Assembly: GCF_000328475.2 (NCBI RefSeq)
Contig: NC_026482.1
Location: 372,001-436,000 of the forward strand
Direction: 5' to 3'
Length of the DNA stretch: 64,000 nucleotides
From: Mycosarcoma maydis
Taxonomy: Eukaryota; Basidiomycota; Ustilaginomycetes; Ustilaginales
Positions 1 through 10,785 of this stretch are shown here, piece by piece. The position numbers and the translations under genes are program-made. The notes beneath the pieces were generated by a model. That model was not told where the DNA came from, ran no database searches, and saw nothing but the letters and a program-made list of their open reading frames with translations. Within the stretch, counting starts at the first letter, position 1. Each line of letters starts with the position of its first letter.

Positions 1-853
1 TGCCGCTCAGCTCCTGTGCCTGGCACTCTTTTAACGGATCAGTCCGCACCAAAACTCACGACTTCAGATCGAAGCTGCAAGAGTCGCCGTGAGTGTCTCA
101 AGTCTTAGAGCGGAATCAAACGTCGGAAGAGCTTCCGATAGGTAGTAAGCAACATTCACGATTCGCGATTCATGATTTGCCTACGTCGACCGTGCACGTT
201 TTGGCTGCAGAAATCGCGCCCATGACCTCACAGTGCGTGTGTCTCCAGCAAAATCGTATCTGGTTGATCTAACACCCACCTGCTTTTCCCACGCTCACGT
301 CACGATCCTCACGCCTCCTCTTTGATTACTTACAGTTACCTACATGATTAATCGTGATAGAGGGTCACAGCAATTTGACTCGTCACGTGACCCACTATCT
401 ACAACCTGTACCTCTGATTCTTGACTCCCGCATAGGCCTCCGTAGGCTTGGGTCGGTGTATGAAATAAAATAAAATCAAAAAATCGTGATTTCTTGAGTG
501 GTTCTTGCGTGTCTTGTTCCATCGAAGGCGCAGCGGGAGCAACCAAGTTTGCCTTGCCCAGATCTGATATCGTTGGCCTCGGAATCATGAAAAATGCATC
601 GCATGCTCTTGATCACACGCCACTGCACGTAAGGACGCACACTGTGAAATATGGGCAAGAAACGTTGAGGCTGTTCTCTCTAATTGGGCCAAGGAAACGT
701 ATATACTGTGGTATGAGACTGTAACAGGAAACCGTCCAAAACACGAACATAGCGTAAAAAACGAACACGGCGAGAGAAATCCTTCTAGAAGAAAAAAAAA
801 CAGATCCAGGTGGTTGTTTGGCCATAAAGGAGATCGAGCAAGCAGCTTAGGAC
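1..853. other. Intergenic region, no gene seen
   Basis: No coding region is supported here. It carries the dispersed motif family: CTCACGACT at 55-63 and a run of 7-bp units (ATTCACG, ATTCGCG, ATTCATG) at 154-178, with single AATCGTGAT copies near 347 and 480. It lies downstream of the permease gene that ends at 854. Confidence 0.6.
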
Positions 854-2524
854 TTAGTGATGGATGCCCTCCTCATCACGCGAAACGACACCGAGCTTCT
901 CCTTCTGCTCGGGCGAGAGCGTGGAGCGGGGCCCCTGGTAGTGCTTGTGCGCGTAGGTGACGAACCAAACTGTGGCGATCAGCAGAACACCAACCATGAT
1001 GACCCACGAATAGTTGAAGTTGAACTGGGTGATAGGCTGTACCGTGGGGATGGAAAGGACGACACACTCAAATATGGTCCAGAGGACAGCAATAAAGTTG
1101 ACTGTCTTGCCGAGCAGGCCGCGTCCTAGGAAAAATGGACCGGGCTGGAACTGCACGTCTGGGTGATCCCAATGGATCCAACGCGCCACAATGGGCACGA
1201 GGTAACTGCTGTCCATGCCGAGAGCAGCAAGTGCAAAGATAGCCGTAACCGCCGTAGTCGAGGCAAAGGCGAGGCAGCCCAGAGCCATGCAGGGGATGAC
1301 GACGAGCCAAACAGCGTTGACTGTGGTACCGGTGTGCTTGTTCACCCTGGCAAAGAGTCCGCGATCGGGCAGAGCATTGTCACGCGAAAAGGCGTAGAAC
1401 GATCGAGCGTTGGCTTGTAGCGCAGTAGTGACAACGAAGAAGGCGACCGAGCAGACAAACGGCCAGATGACGAGGAAACCGACCTTACCCGCACGCTGGT
1501 ACAGAATCTGGGCGAACGCAAGTCCACCGGGCCATGTGGTGGGATTCTGGGTCGCAACGTCGCCGCTGACAAGCACCATGACAATGTTGAGCACCCACCC
1601 GACGGCACCAGTACCAGCGACGGCAACAACAATGGCGACCGGAGCGGCGATGGCAGCACGCGAAACCTCCTCCGAGATGTGAGCGGTCGCGTCGTAGTCG
1701 GTCATGACGAATTGCACGCAGTAGAGACCAAAGAAGAATGCAAGAGCGTTGCTGCCCCAGCCGCTGCCGTTCTTCAACTCGGTGAAGGTGTACGAAGCTG
1801 ATTGCATCTGATCGAGCGGAGTCTTGGCGAGCACAACGATGATGATGATAAAAGTGATGCCGAGGTTGACAATGACGTACGACGACGTAAGGCGGGCAAG
1901 CGTTTTGATACCAAAGCAGTTGATGATGCCGTGCAGCGCAAGCAGGCCGATGTACAGGCCGACGGTGGCGCCCGTGGTAGCCACGTAGCGTCCATTGGTA
2001 ATGACGAAGGCCCATGCAAAGATCATCTGTGAAAGACCGTACTCGGTACCAGCGATACCAGCGATCTGTCCGGTGAAGTTGAGCCATCCAGTGAGCCAGG
2101 CAACAAACGCGCGCTGGTTTCGAGGAACAAGCAGACCGGAAGCCGAGTAGAGACCACCAGCCGAGGGGTACGCCGAGACGAGCTCGGCAATGGAAAGACC
2201 GAGCGTCATGTTGAGACAGGAACCAATGAACCAGGTCCACACAGTCGAGGCTGGGCCGCCGAGGGTGAAGGGACTGTTGAAAGTCGTAGCGACCGAAGAG
2301 ACGAGACCCATGATGGCGAAAGCGTACGATATGGTGGAAAAGCTCTTGAATTCTCGCGCAAACTCAGACTTGTGACCCATACGAGAAGCCAGAATGGCGT
2401 CATCCTCGCTGATCAGCTCAGCCGGCTGATGGCTGACGCGAGCGCCATTCTCATTGGCGTTAGCAACGGCGACCTTTCCGGCCTTGAGCTCGTTCGAGGA
2501 TTTGGAGGAAACCGACGACGGCAT
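854..2524 (-). CDS. APC-superfamily amino-acid/choline/GABA-type permease
   Basis: A 556-residue polytopic plasma-membrane transporter with a hydrophilic N-terminus of about 60 residues and roughly twelve hydrophobic segments between residues 62 and 535. The order and spacing match the fungal amino-acid/choline transporter branch of the APC superfamily (yeast Uga4 and Hnm1 are relatives). The conserved fungal motif DYDATAHISEE lies near the middle, and the N-terminal ISYAFAIMGLVSS and AELVSAYPSAGGLY stretches are family hallmarks of the substrate-coupling helices. The start is the ATG whose complement is at 2522-2524. The substrate cannot be told from sequence; GABA, choline or another amino acid are all possible. 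It is a single uninterrupted frame. The family call is secure; the substrate is not. Confidence 0.9.
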   Translation of the reverse strand: MPSSVSSKSSNELKAGKVAVANANENGARVSHQPAELISEDDAILASRMGHKSEFAREFKSFSTISYAFAIMGLVSSVATTFNSPFTLGGPASTVWTWFIGSCLNMTLGLSIAELVSAYPSAGGLYSASGLLVPRNQRAFVAWLTGWLNFTGQIAGIAGTEYGLSQMIFAWAFVITNGRYVATTGATVGLYIGLLALHGIINCFGIKTLARLTSSYVIVNLGITFIIIIVVLAKTPLDQMQSASYTFTELKNGSGWGSNALAFFFGLYCVQFVMTDYDATAHISEEVSRAAIAAPVAIVVAVAGTGAVGWVLNIVMVLVSGDVATQNPTTWPGGLAFAQILYQRAGKVGFLVIWPFVCSVAFFVVTTALQANARSFYAFSRDNALPDRGLFARVNKHTGTTVNAVWLVVIPCMALGCLAFASTTAVTAIFALAALGMDSSYLVPIVARWIHWDHPDVQFQPGPFFLGRGLLGKTVNFIAVLWTIFECVVLSIPTVQPITQFNFNYSWVIMVGVLLIATVWFVTYAHKHYQGPRSTLSPEQKEKLGVVSRDEEGIHH

Positions 2525-5322
2525 GATGATGCGGAGACGCTAGTGAGATTAATCCGTTAGCCTATCAAGACGTGATAGACCATGTGGACGCAGATCGAGC
2601 GAGACAGAAAAAGATAGTCGAAGGGATCGAACGCAGTGTTAGCGAATGGTACTGTTGGTGAGCATAGGAGGCGAGGCAGAGACTTGACAGGGACGAGAGG
2701 ACCAGGAAGTAGACGGTGCGGGGGGAATAAAGTTTTAGGGTAGATGGTTGGGGCGGGGCTAATGGAGAGGAGAGAAGAGAGCGATCTCCACAAAGCAAGG
2801 CAAAGCTCAAACAGAATCGCTCGATGAGAAGCGAAGGCGGAGGGCCCAACCGATCGAGGCATAGTGACGGAGGGACACTGGAGCGCGGCTGAAAGACCAG
2901 ATCCTTCCACAGCGGATCATCGGCGTACCGTGTTCTGCAGCTACACATGGCTTTGCACACTCACGACTGGTGTGGCGAGCTAAGCACTAGGGCCAAGCAA
3001 AAGAATGCATCCAGAGAAGCACGAATAGCGACAACCAAGACATCGATGACCCATGTCCGGACGACGCGACGCGGTAGGATGGGCCGAATAAACGCACTTG
3101 TTCCAAGCAACTACAGTACAGACCAACCCTGTGATCCGGAAGACACGAGCGAGGAGCAGCCGAGGGTAGACCACAAAAACGGCTTTGAAACACAAGATGA
3201 GATCAAGAAGCGCATTGGTTCAACGTTCTGGGAATGAATTTGACCCGAACTTGTGCCATTGTGCCATGGGTCAACCATACAGCCAGAAAATCCTCTGAGC
3301 AAAATTTGCCGCGGCCCGACTCGCGACGAGCCAAAAGCACTCACTCGCGACTGGCCAACCTGTGGCCCGGCCTGAATCCAACCATACGAGCCAGATTACT
3401 TGTAACCGGGGTCACAATGCAAGACACGGCAAACAGACAGGCCCGTTCGAGATCTCCCATGGCTCTTGGTTTGTACATGACCGGCGTTGGCAACACGAGG
3501 CTTCTGCGCATACCCCACACCGCTTGGTGCACAGACGCAAAATGCTTCCGCCCCTCAAGGCTTTTGTGCTGCCAAAGATAGCACAAGCTGCCGCACTGAA
3601 GCAGGCTGCACCCCATGATGCGCCGGGTTGCGTACGCACGTCAGAGTCGCTGTATAACTCCGGGTCACACGACCGTATGCAGATAGAGCTGCATCCGGCT
3701 ACTTCCCGTTCGGTGCCGCAACATAACATCATCACAATATTATCGAAACAGAAACTGTGAAACCTAGGAAGGGGCGAGAGCAACGCGGAGAAGAACGCCT
3801 TGATCGAGAGAAGAATCAACTTACGGGTTAGGTTTAGATACAGGACGGCCTGGTTGCTGGCTGAAAAGCTTGGTGGCGGAAGATGCGCGCTGAGCGGTAC
3901 AGCTTATGCTTTGCGATGCCTTAAACGGTGAGATGCAGTTGAGGATGTCGAGGAAATTCACAAGTCGGTGCCAGGGTGGGAAGAAGGAAGGTGATGGACG
4001 AAACGATGAATGTGATGAGTCCGCCTTGACCGGGGAAGGCGACCAAGGATTGAGGAGATGCAAACGGCGCAAAATGGGAAAGACAACGAACGCAAGAGCT
4101 GTCTGCAGTTGTGCGTGAAGATGGGTTACGATCACTCGAACTCGAGATTCTTGATTGGTTGAGAATGGATGGAGAACATTTGCAGGATCGCCGTCTCGAA
4201 GCACCAAGATGAAGGCAGGAGGAGCCTGCAAGATAGCGGCTGCCACCATTCGTGATAAATTTTTGTGTCCCGGTCGTTGGTCTCTCTGGTTGCTGTGTTT
4301 TTTTGTGGTGTTCAACAACAATCACGAATCGTTGTTTATTATAAAACTGCAACGACTGCCCTAGTGCCTGAAGGAGGACAGTGAAAAATAACAGTTTCAG
4401 ACTGCGATGCAAGACAAAATTTGGAAATTTTTGCTGTGTTAACTTTTTCTACATTCAGACTGATGACCTAAAAAAATTCTCTCGTGTTTTTGGCTTTAGG
4501 CTCTTCACGACTGTGAGATAGACTTGGAGAATGTGGTTCGAGACCAGAAGAATCACGAATCCAGTCCCCGTGTCAATTCCGAGCAAACAAAGCCGGTGAG
4601 GTAGCACGTAGTCGTGAGTTGCTTGGCAAACATGAATCGGCAACTGGCAATTATTAATATTAACGTTGTGCAATCTCAAGTAACTTAGGAACTACAGTCA
4701 CGAGTATAATAAATCAAGAATCGTGAATGCACTCACAACTTCCTGTCTCCGCAGACACTCACGACTTTTTGTGCCTGCTCGTTGCTGCGAAGCGACCCTC
4801 TGCAAACACGAGTCACAAGTGTCATTCAACAAAGTCCCGCCTGGTTACCACCTGAGGCCATGTGTCGGAGTCTGTGAGTGGAAGCGGGTCAACCACGCGA
4901 CTCAGGTAACTACTCGAAAGGTCAATAGTGGATTCGGGTGGGCGGGCGTGCCATGGTGCATACGTTGCATGGCAATCAGCTTACTTTCGAGTTGAGCACA
5001 TCAGGCGCATCTTCCTCCGCCTCGTCTTTCATTGATGATGAAACAGACTGGCTGTGTGTGCCGTGTACGTCTTCCGGAACAGGTTGAGCTTCTTTACCTG
5101 AACCCGCTCCGTCTCCATCCCCGTCATATTGATTGACCAGCCAAAACAGAATTGCACACTCATGATTCCGAGACAACCACGCCCCTGTTACTCACACTCG
5201 TGACTGCTTCGGCTTTGCGTCGTCTTAATGTCTTGCAGATAGGCACGCACAATCGAGGTCCTTCCAGGTCTACTCACTCGTAATAAAACACTAGCAACCG
5301 GAAAGGTCGTTGATCATTCTCA
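2525..5322. other. Long gene-poor region with two weak coding candidates
   Basis: The stretch 2525-2950 is pyrimidine-rich on the permease strand and is probably its promoter and leader. Motif copies lie at 2960-2968, 4320-4330, about 4551, about 4719 and about 4755, which argues for intergenic DNA. Two short stretches look coding: a small ORF at 3079-3237 (+), listed separately, and a 65-nt exon-like block near 3824-3888 (-), described in the findings. I could not assemble either into a full gene. Confidence 0.5.
3079..3237 (+). CDS. Candidate small protein or terminal exon, unknown function
   Basis: A 52-codon frame starting with its own ATG at 3079 and ending at TGA 3235-3237. The translation is charged and protein-like (EDTSEEQPRVDHKNGF in the middle, ending KKRIGSTFWE), unlike the low-quality frames around it. 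A splice-acceptor-like TAG ends at 3077, so this may instead be the last exon of a spliced gene whose upstream exon I cannot identify. The frame is open further upstream to 2947, but that part contains a copy of the intergenic CTCACGACT motif and reads poorly. No family is recognised. It could be a chance frame. Confidence 0.25.
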   Translation: MGRINALVPSNYSTDQPCDPEDTSEEQPRVDHKNGFETQDEIKKRIGSTFWE

Positions 5323-7176
5323 TCACTGCGATGGCTTAGACACTCGAGGAAGGTAGTACCTGTTGCGGAACTCGAGCGGGTCTCGATCAGCTCGATAGAC
5401 TCCACGTTCGTCCTTATTCTTGCCCAACTCGCCCATCCTTTGTTCCAACTCGCGCAGGCCATCATCGTCCACATCATTCTCAGGCGAAACCTTCTCCATG
5501 GTAATGAGCCAACGTCCCCACCGTCCAAAGTCCTGCAACGAGTAGTGGATCAATCGCATGCGTCCCTGACCTGCTTTGCGCCGGTGCTGCGGCAGATCAA
5601 TGCTCACCGACCTTTCAATGGCGGCCGAGGACTTGGCATAGCTTGCTTTCTCATCGCCATCGTCCTCTTGTTCGTCTTCTGCGTCGATCATGGATGGCAA
5701 CCAGAACACCAGTCGACCACCGTCACAAAGCAGACTGTAGGCATAGTCGAGCAGATCGTTGACAAGGTCTTCCAAGTGGTACGGTCGCGTCGGCGGCACA
5801 TAATCAGAGCGTTCGTGAGACCAACAGCCTTTTCCGGGGCCGAGACCGTCTGGCATCCAGAAGGCCTCCATTCTCTGCTTTTCCGGATCTCGTTTGCCCA
5901 GTCGCTTGGCACCAGCCCGAACACCGTAAGGCGGATCTGCAACGATACCATCGACAACACCGACAGATCGCTTGGCGTTGTGTTGCACCTTTTCATCCTC
6001 GACTGGGAAAAGAAGATCCTTGCGCCATGGGTTTTGAGTCATGTCGAACACCACCGTGTCGAGGATGTGATCTCGGATACCGTACTGTGTAGCACTCTTG
6101 ACTATGCCCGTCTTGCTGTTGGAATCGGCGATGTTTTCCTTTCCGCGCATGGGTCTGCCATCAATGTCACTGCCAAATGCCATTGCACCGTAAACAGCAC
6201 TGGCATAGAGCATCGATCCGGTTCCAGCAAAAGGATCGTAGATCAACTTGCCTGGTCCAGCCAGCGCCATACTCGCCATCAGCAGACTCATTTCGGACTC
6301 CATCGACGTGTTACCAATGTAAACCCGCTTTTTCAGGTTGAGCTTCTCAACCAGATCCCTGGCAAGTCCAGTCTGGCCCTCTTGCGTAGGGTCGCTCGAT
6401 TTTCTAGGTGCCGCCGCGGTCGCCTGGTCCGAGTAGAGCGGGCCTGCTTTGACATCGATGCGCCTTCCAAGAAAGATCTGCACCAATCGGGGATCTTTGT
6501 CGCCAAGCTCCTCTCGGCCATCAACCTTGTCCGTGCCCTTGCCTGCTCCCGGAAAGTTGTGGTGATCGTCGCGAAGGTGACTTGGCCATAGCTCTTGTGC
6601 AATAAATTCTTCCATGACGCCCCATCGCATCGACGGATTTTTGAGCTGAATACGTCCCTTCAAGTCCATGTACCTGAAGCTCTGAATGATGTCGATCTTA
6701 CGCTTGTCGCTAATCGTATAGCTGTACGAGAACACGTGTGCCTTCCATGAGGGGCAGTCGGCTTCTTCTACGTAGGGCGCCCAAAGCACACGGCTCGACT
6801 CTTGTTGGTTACGAGCATGCAACTCTTCGTATGTACTTCCATGAGACCAGTGCGCCCAAATGGATCGAAGTGAAACACAACGGCGCAGCAAATTGATGGC
6901 AGCCTCATCATTTGGCAAGTGCGCCAGTGCAAACGGTCGTCGAAGATCGGGTCGATAGCTTGAAGACGAAGCTGAGGCGGTGGCATCATAAGATTTGCGA
7001 CTTTCCTCGAGGATTGGTCGTGCCGGTGTTGGGACAAAAGCGAACGGAATCCGGAGATACTCGGCAGCAGCTAGGAAGTCTGGCAGACGAAAAGTATGGT
7101 TAGACGTTGCAAAATGCAGGATGTAGAGCGGTCCGATCGAGGTAGGATCCTCGACGGAAGGAAAACACGTCACCAT
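5323..7176 (-). CDS. TRM11: tRNA (guanine(10)-N2)-methyltransferase TRM11
   Basis: Catalytic subunit of the Trm11-Trm112 complex, which makes N2-methylguanosine at position 10 of tRNAs in the cytoplasm. The N-terminal part (from about residue 14, PLYILHFATSNHTFRLPDFL) matches the Trm11 opening and leads into a THUMP region. The Rossmann methyltransferase domain shows the SAM-binding loop DPFAGTGSML at residues 314-323 and the catalytic motif IV DPPYGVRAG at 414-422. The NPPY/DPPY-type tetrapeptide is what N2-guanine methylation requires. The length of 617 residues is longer than yeast Trm11, owing to acidic and low-complexity insertions in the C-terminal third. The frame is open upstream to 7257, but only through a TTG; the first ATG is at 7176. 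It is head-to-head with the HTH-GNAT gene, with 518 bp between the two start codons. Confidence 0.93.
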   Translation of the reverse strand: MVTCFPSVEDPTSIGPLYILHFATSNHTFRLPDFLAAAEYLRIPFAFVPTPARPILEESRKSYDATASASSSSYRPDLRRPFALAHLPNDEAAINLLRRCVSLRSIWAHWSHGSTYEELHARNQQESSRVLWAPYVEEADCPSWKAHVFSYSYTISDKRKIDIIQSFRYMDLKGRIQLKNPSMRWGVMEEFIAQELWPSHLRDDHHNFPGAGKGTDKVDGREELGDKDPRLVQIFLGRRIDVKAGPLYSDQATAAAPRKSSDPTQEGQTGLARDLVEKLNLKKRVYIGNTSMESEMSLLMASMALAGPGKLIYDPFAGTGSMLYASAVYGAMAFGSDIDGRPMRGKENIADSNSKTGIVKSATQYGIRDHILDTVVFDMTQNPWRKDLLFPVEDEKVQHNAKRSVGVVDGIVADPPYGVRAGAKRLGKRDPEKQRMEAFWMPDGLGPGKGCWSHERSDYVPPTRPYHLEDLVNDLLDYAYSLLCDGGRLVFWLPSMIDAEDEQEDDGDEKASYAKSSAAIERSVSIDLPQHRRKAGQGRMRLIHYSLQDFGRWGRWLITMEKVSPENDVDDDGLRELEQRMGELGKNKDERGVYRADRDPLEFRNRYYLPRVSKPSQ

Positions 7177-7694
7177 GTGCAGCGCGGAAGATCGACGAGA
7201 GCTGAAGCTTTGCAACGACAGCTGGTACAGTGTCGTTGACGAGAGAGTACAAGGCAAAAGCTAGTCAATGACCAGGTTTGATCATATAGGTTCCCTGCCC
7301 AGCTCCAAAAGAAAAATTCTCAACACGAAGCTTTCAAAAATCGGCCCAGATAACCAAAAAAAAAAAAAAAAAAATCTCCGGTGAGAACATCGGAGCCGAA
7401 TCGTTAAGCTGAACCCTAACAGCTCGATTGGCGGCTGAGAGTTGCGCCAAGTTGCAATGAAATATCATTCAATTTTTCATCTAGCGTGAGATGCACGCTA
7501 ACGTCTTACTTACAACGAGACCTTTTCGATTCTTTGACAGGTGAACATCCTCCTCGACCATCTAACGCTCTTTCTTGTACCAGTCCATCTTCCCTGGGTT
7601 GTTTACCCTGGACTCGGCGCAAGGCGCCAGATACCAGCCTCGAGCGTGGTATCTCTATTCCTACCCGCAATCTGAAAGCCACTGAACAGCGATC
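7177..7694. promoter_or_regulatory. Divergent intergenic region TRM11 / HTH-GNAT gene
   Basis: Shared upstream region of two head-to-head genes. It includes a run of 19 adenines at 7356-7374 on the + strand, a plausible nucleosome-excluding element, but no clear TATA box. No coding region is seen in it. Confidence 0.5.
7356..7374. repeat. Poly(A) tract, 19 nt
   Basis: An uninterrupted run of adenines in the divergent promoter between TRM11 and the HTH-GNAT gene. Such tracts commonly keep fungal promoters free of nucleosomes; that role here is inference. Confidence 0.85.
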
Positions 7695-9062
7695 ATGCCA
7701 CGGCGAAAAATTGGCGCCGATCTCAAGGAGGCGTTGTGTAAGCTGTACGAAGCGGGCGATATAAGCGCCGACACGATCGAGAAACATGGCATCATGTCGA
7801 GAGCCACCTTTTTCCGCAATTTGAAAATGTACAAGACAGGAGCAAGTCTCGAGCAAAGGTATAGCACTGGTCGCAAGACCAACGCTGACAAGCTAAAACA
7901 GCAAGAGAGGCAACAGCTGGATGCGCTTCAACCAGCACATCTGTCGCATCTCGAGCTGGTGTTGCTCCTGGATGACGTAGATAAGAGTGCTCAGGCATCC
8001 ACCGCTTTGCGCAAGAAAAGAAGAGGTAAAGAGGCGGCTGGCGGCTACAGGAAGAAAGAAGCTTCCAAGGTCTCCAATATCGACGACCCAACCCATGATC
8101 CGACACCCGCAGGTGAAGATTCGGCTTCCGAAAGCGACGTCGATGTGGACGAGCGCTCGTCCCTAGCGAACCAGCAAGCGCTCGATCGCATGGTTCGGGC
8201 CGCACGCTCCTTTATTTCAACCAGCAACGGCGGCAGCTCCGCCGACATCGACTCATTGGCCAACCCTGATGACAGTCACTATTCCCACAGCAATCGCGGT
8301 GGACTTTTCGTAGTAAGATGCAGAGGAGACAACGAAAGTCGAGATGGTGATGCGAGCATCGTTGCGGCAGCGGCACTTCGCTCGCTCATCTGGACACCAG
8401 AGATCTACCAAGCTCTGGGGCGCAGCTATGCTAATCGCAGTATCGACAAGATCTGCAATCTTGCCCAATTGCACGTCGATCCAGCGTGGCGGCGAAAGGG
8501 CATTGGTCGATGGCTCGTCCGAGTTGCTGAGCTCAAAGCATCCAAGCTAGGCTTCTCTCAGCTCTATACGCAATGTGACACCGACAAGATAGAGTTGCTT
8601 TCCTTCTGGCGAGCCACTGGCTTGAATGAGTTTACCCGCTTGAACCATGTGGCTCGGCTGGAAAAAGCCATCTTCAGCGCGGCCGCCGCGTCCTCCTCAC
8701 CGCGCTTAGCGCATTCATTGTCTGTAACGGCCCGGATGGAGCGAGGTGATCAAGAGCCCAGCTCGCGTTCAAACTCCAAAAAGCGGCGCATAGACACAAC
8801 TGATCTACGAGATGGGTACCAACCGGACTCGAATCCGCGTCCAGATATTCCGCAGGGATTCCAAATCGACCCCCATATTCCGTTGGATCCGTCCTTGTCA
8901 CTTTCAAGCCCATCTCGGACGTCGGTCCAGGCAGCAGCAGCCGCAACAGTGGGTGCTTTGAACGATGTCGCCTTTCCAGCCTCATCGAAGCCAGCTTACC
9001 CCGCTTTGCCAGCAGCTCTCGGCGTGGATCCATCGACTTTCTCCGCGCAGCTAGACAGCTAG
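7695..9062 (+). CDS. Fusion of an N-terminal helix-turn-helix with a GNAT acetyltransferase
   Basis: A 455-residue protein. Residues 1-60 (opening MPRRKIGADLKEALCKLYEAG) read as a homeodomain-like helix-turn-helix of the kind found in transposases and their domesticated relatives, with GIMSRATFFRNLKMYK as the probable recognition region. Residues 60-200 are basic, then acidic and low-complexity. Residues 200-325 carry a GNAT fold: the acetyl-CoA pyrophosphate loop RRKGIG is at 266-271 in LAQLHVDPAWRRKGIGRWLV, followed by a motif-B-like LLSFWRATGLNEF. The C-terminal 120 residues are proline/serine/alanine-rich with a basic KKRR patch, a possible nuclear signal. What it acetylates is unknown. 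A chromatin or transcription role would fit a DNA-binding N-terminus but is inference. Confidence 0.75.
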   Translation: MPRRKIGADLKEALCKLYEAGDISADTIEKHGIMSRATFFRNLKMYKTGASLEQRYSTGRKTNADKLKQQERQQLDALQPAHLSHLELVLLLDDVDKSAQASTALRKKRRGKEAAGGYRKKEASKVSNIDDPTHDPTPAGEDSASESDVDVDERSSLANQQALDRMVRAARSFISTSNGGSSADIDSLANPDDSHYSHSNRGGLFVVRCRGDNESRDGDASIVAAAALRSLIWTPEIYQALGRSYANRSIDKICNLAQLHVDPAWRRKGIGRWLVRVAELKASKLGFSQLYTQCDTDKIELLSFWRATGLNEFTRLNHVARLEKAIFSAAAASSSPRLAHSLSVTARMERGDQEPSSRSNSKKRRIDTTDLRDGYQPDSNPRPDIPQGFQIDPHIPLDPSLSLSSPSRTSVQAAAAATVGALNDVAFPASSKPAYPALPAALGVDPSTFSAQLDS

Positions 9063-10785
9063 AAATCAGCTCAGCAGACAATTCTGTTTTGCCTCCTTGA
9101 ATCTCGTCCGGGCAAAGTCAGCTAGCAAGTGAACCATCTCCGAAACGGATTGCGTTCAGTGATCCCACCTCGACGGCAAGCAGTTATTCCAACTGATGGG
9201 AAACACACACATTGGCCAAGGCCGGCATACTCAATTTCATGTACCACCCTTTGCACCTGCCGCTTTCAACATCAGATCTTCGGCTCCCAGGCTGTACGCC
9301 ATATGGTTCAGCAGATTCCCGTTCCTGATCGCGACTCTGAGTCTGAATTGGCGCACAGCATGACGTGTATTTTTTACAGGTGAATCGACGACTGGTAATT
9401 CACGATTTTGACATTTGAAGTGCGCACCAGATTTTTCACAAGCCTCCTTTTCGAAAACAGAAACAAGGACCATGCTTTGTCAGATGCCGCTAAGAGGACA
9501 GCATGCAGTTTGCAGTCAGTAAGTTACATCAAGACGCCGTGGCCTCGCAACCTTTGAAATACCACGCGGAATTCGGCTCGCCTCATGCGGCGCTGAAGGA
9601 AGCGAACCCCACTCCTACTTCGGTTCGGCTAGGTCTTTGCTGCATCGTCTCTTGCATCTGTGGGAACGCAAATTAGCTCAATCACGAATCCCCACAAACA
9701 ATCATGCCGACACGCGGTGATGGCCGCCAAGCCTCCCATTACAGATGCAGATCTAAATCTGACAGAAAAGCGGAATGGGCATGGAAACATGGTGCTCGAC
9801 AAATGCCTTCGCTTTCTATGCCAAACTTGAGAAAGCTACCGATTCATCTTCCCCACAGACTTGCCATCCTCAAGCAAGACAACTTCCGCCAAAAAGCAAG
9901 GCCACAGCGGAGTAGCAGAAATGTCATGAACAGACAAAGCTAATTGGTGGGGGCTCTGACGCAACAAACCATCATGCATAAGCGGTCTCATTGTATGCAG
10001 GTGCGGGCAAAAGCCCTTCGTTAAGGATTGTGAGACACACCTGTCGTGTACTAGTGCATGGGCTCCCCCATGTTGCTGTTCTGCTGGTTTCTGGGCTTGC
10101 TTCCGTCTGCGCGGTTCGTGCAAGGGGCGCCTTCGGCAGCAAAGGCACAAACAAAGATTTGCAGTTAGCCTCGATCGACCTACGCCCCAGCCACTCTCCA
10201 GTGACCTCTGTTTTCCCATTGACAGCAACAGAATCGCCATACAAGGCCGTCGGAATTCGGGGCAGTTGCGAGTTCGCTTGCTTATACCACCTGTTTTTCA
10301 GCCGGGTGCTTTGACCCTTAGCCGAACGCATACGGTCTCTGCTGGTTGTGTGTTAGCGCATATTTCCAGGAACTTACTCTCGTCGACAATATTTGCGAAT
10401 GGCGCTACATAGTGGGCGAGCACCGTATGAGAAGGTCTCGAGTTTCAAACAGCTAGGTGACTTTGACCTCTACAATGAAAGCAGCCCCGACCACTTCGGA
10501 GTCGAGCGTTCTGGCGCAGAAAGCAGCGTCAGAGTCCTCAGTGCGAGCTGCCCATCTCATTTCACACCTGATGTCAAAGGCCGAAACGTTGCCAGCCGGT
10601 GCTCGGCCCCAGCATGCCATTGGTTGGTCCTTGGAAGGCGAACCCTCTGAAATGATCGGCTTCGAGAACCATGATATAAATATAAGTCCAGATACTACAT
10701 GGTTGAGTCTCCTCCGTACCAGATCCGCTTCCTTCTTTTTCCCTGGTCTCAACGATCGTGTTCCACAGTTCAGATCCTTCTCAAG
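9063..10785. other. Intergenic region, no gene seen
   Basis: About 1.7 kb with only short, low-quality frames on both strands. Motif copies occur near 9400 (TTCACGATT) and 9683. The right end is the promoter of the FAD oxidase, including a TATA-like element listed separately. Confidence 0.5.
10675..10686 (+). promoter_or_regulatory. TATA-like element of the FAD oxidase gene
   Basis: The sequence TATAAATATAAG lies about 100 bp upstream of the chosen ATG at 10786, a sensible distance for a fungal TATA box. It also supports starting the protein at 10786 rather than at the in-frame ATG at 10699, which is only 13 bp past this element. Confidence 0.55.

Noticed and set aside
3821..4321. 166-codon - strand frame
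   Set aside because: Most of it reads as pyrimidine-rich leader-type sequence and it contains an ATTCGTGAT motif copy; only the final 65 nt look exon-like and are reported as a weak finding.
4976..5176. 66-codon - strand frame with acidic C-terminus (SMKDEAEEDAPDVLNSKVS)
   Set aside because: Protein-like but has no in-frame ATG, lies downstream of the TRM11 stop, and no splice path connecting it to TRM11 was convincing; kept only as a note.
5440..6591. 383-codon open frame on the + strand across TRM11
   Set aside because: Antisense shadow; TRM11 motifs on the - strand are unambiguous.
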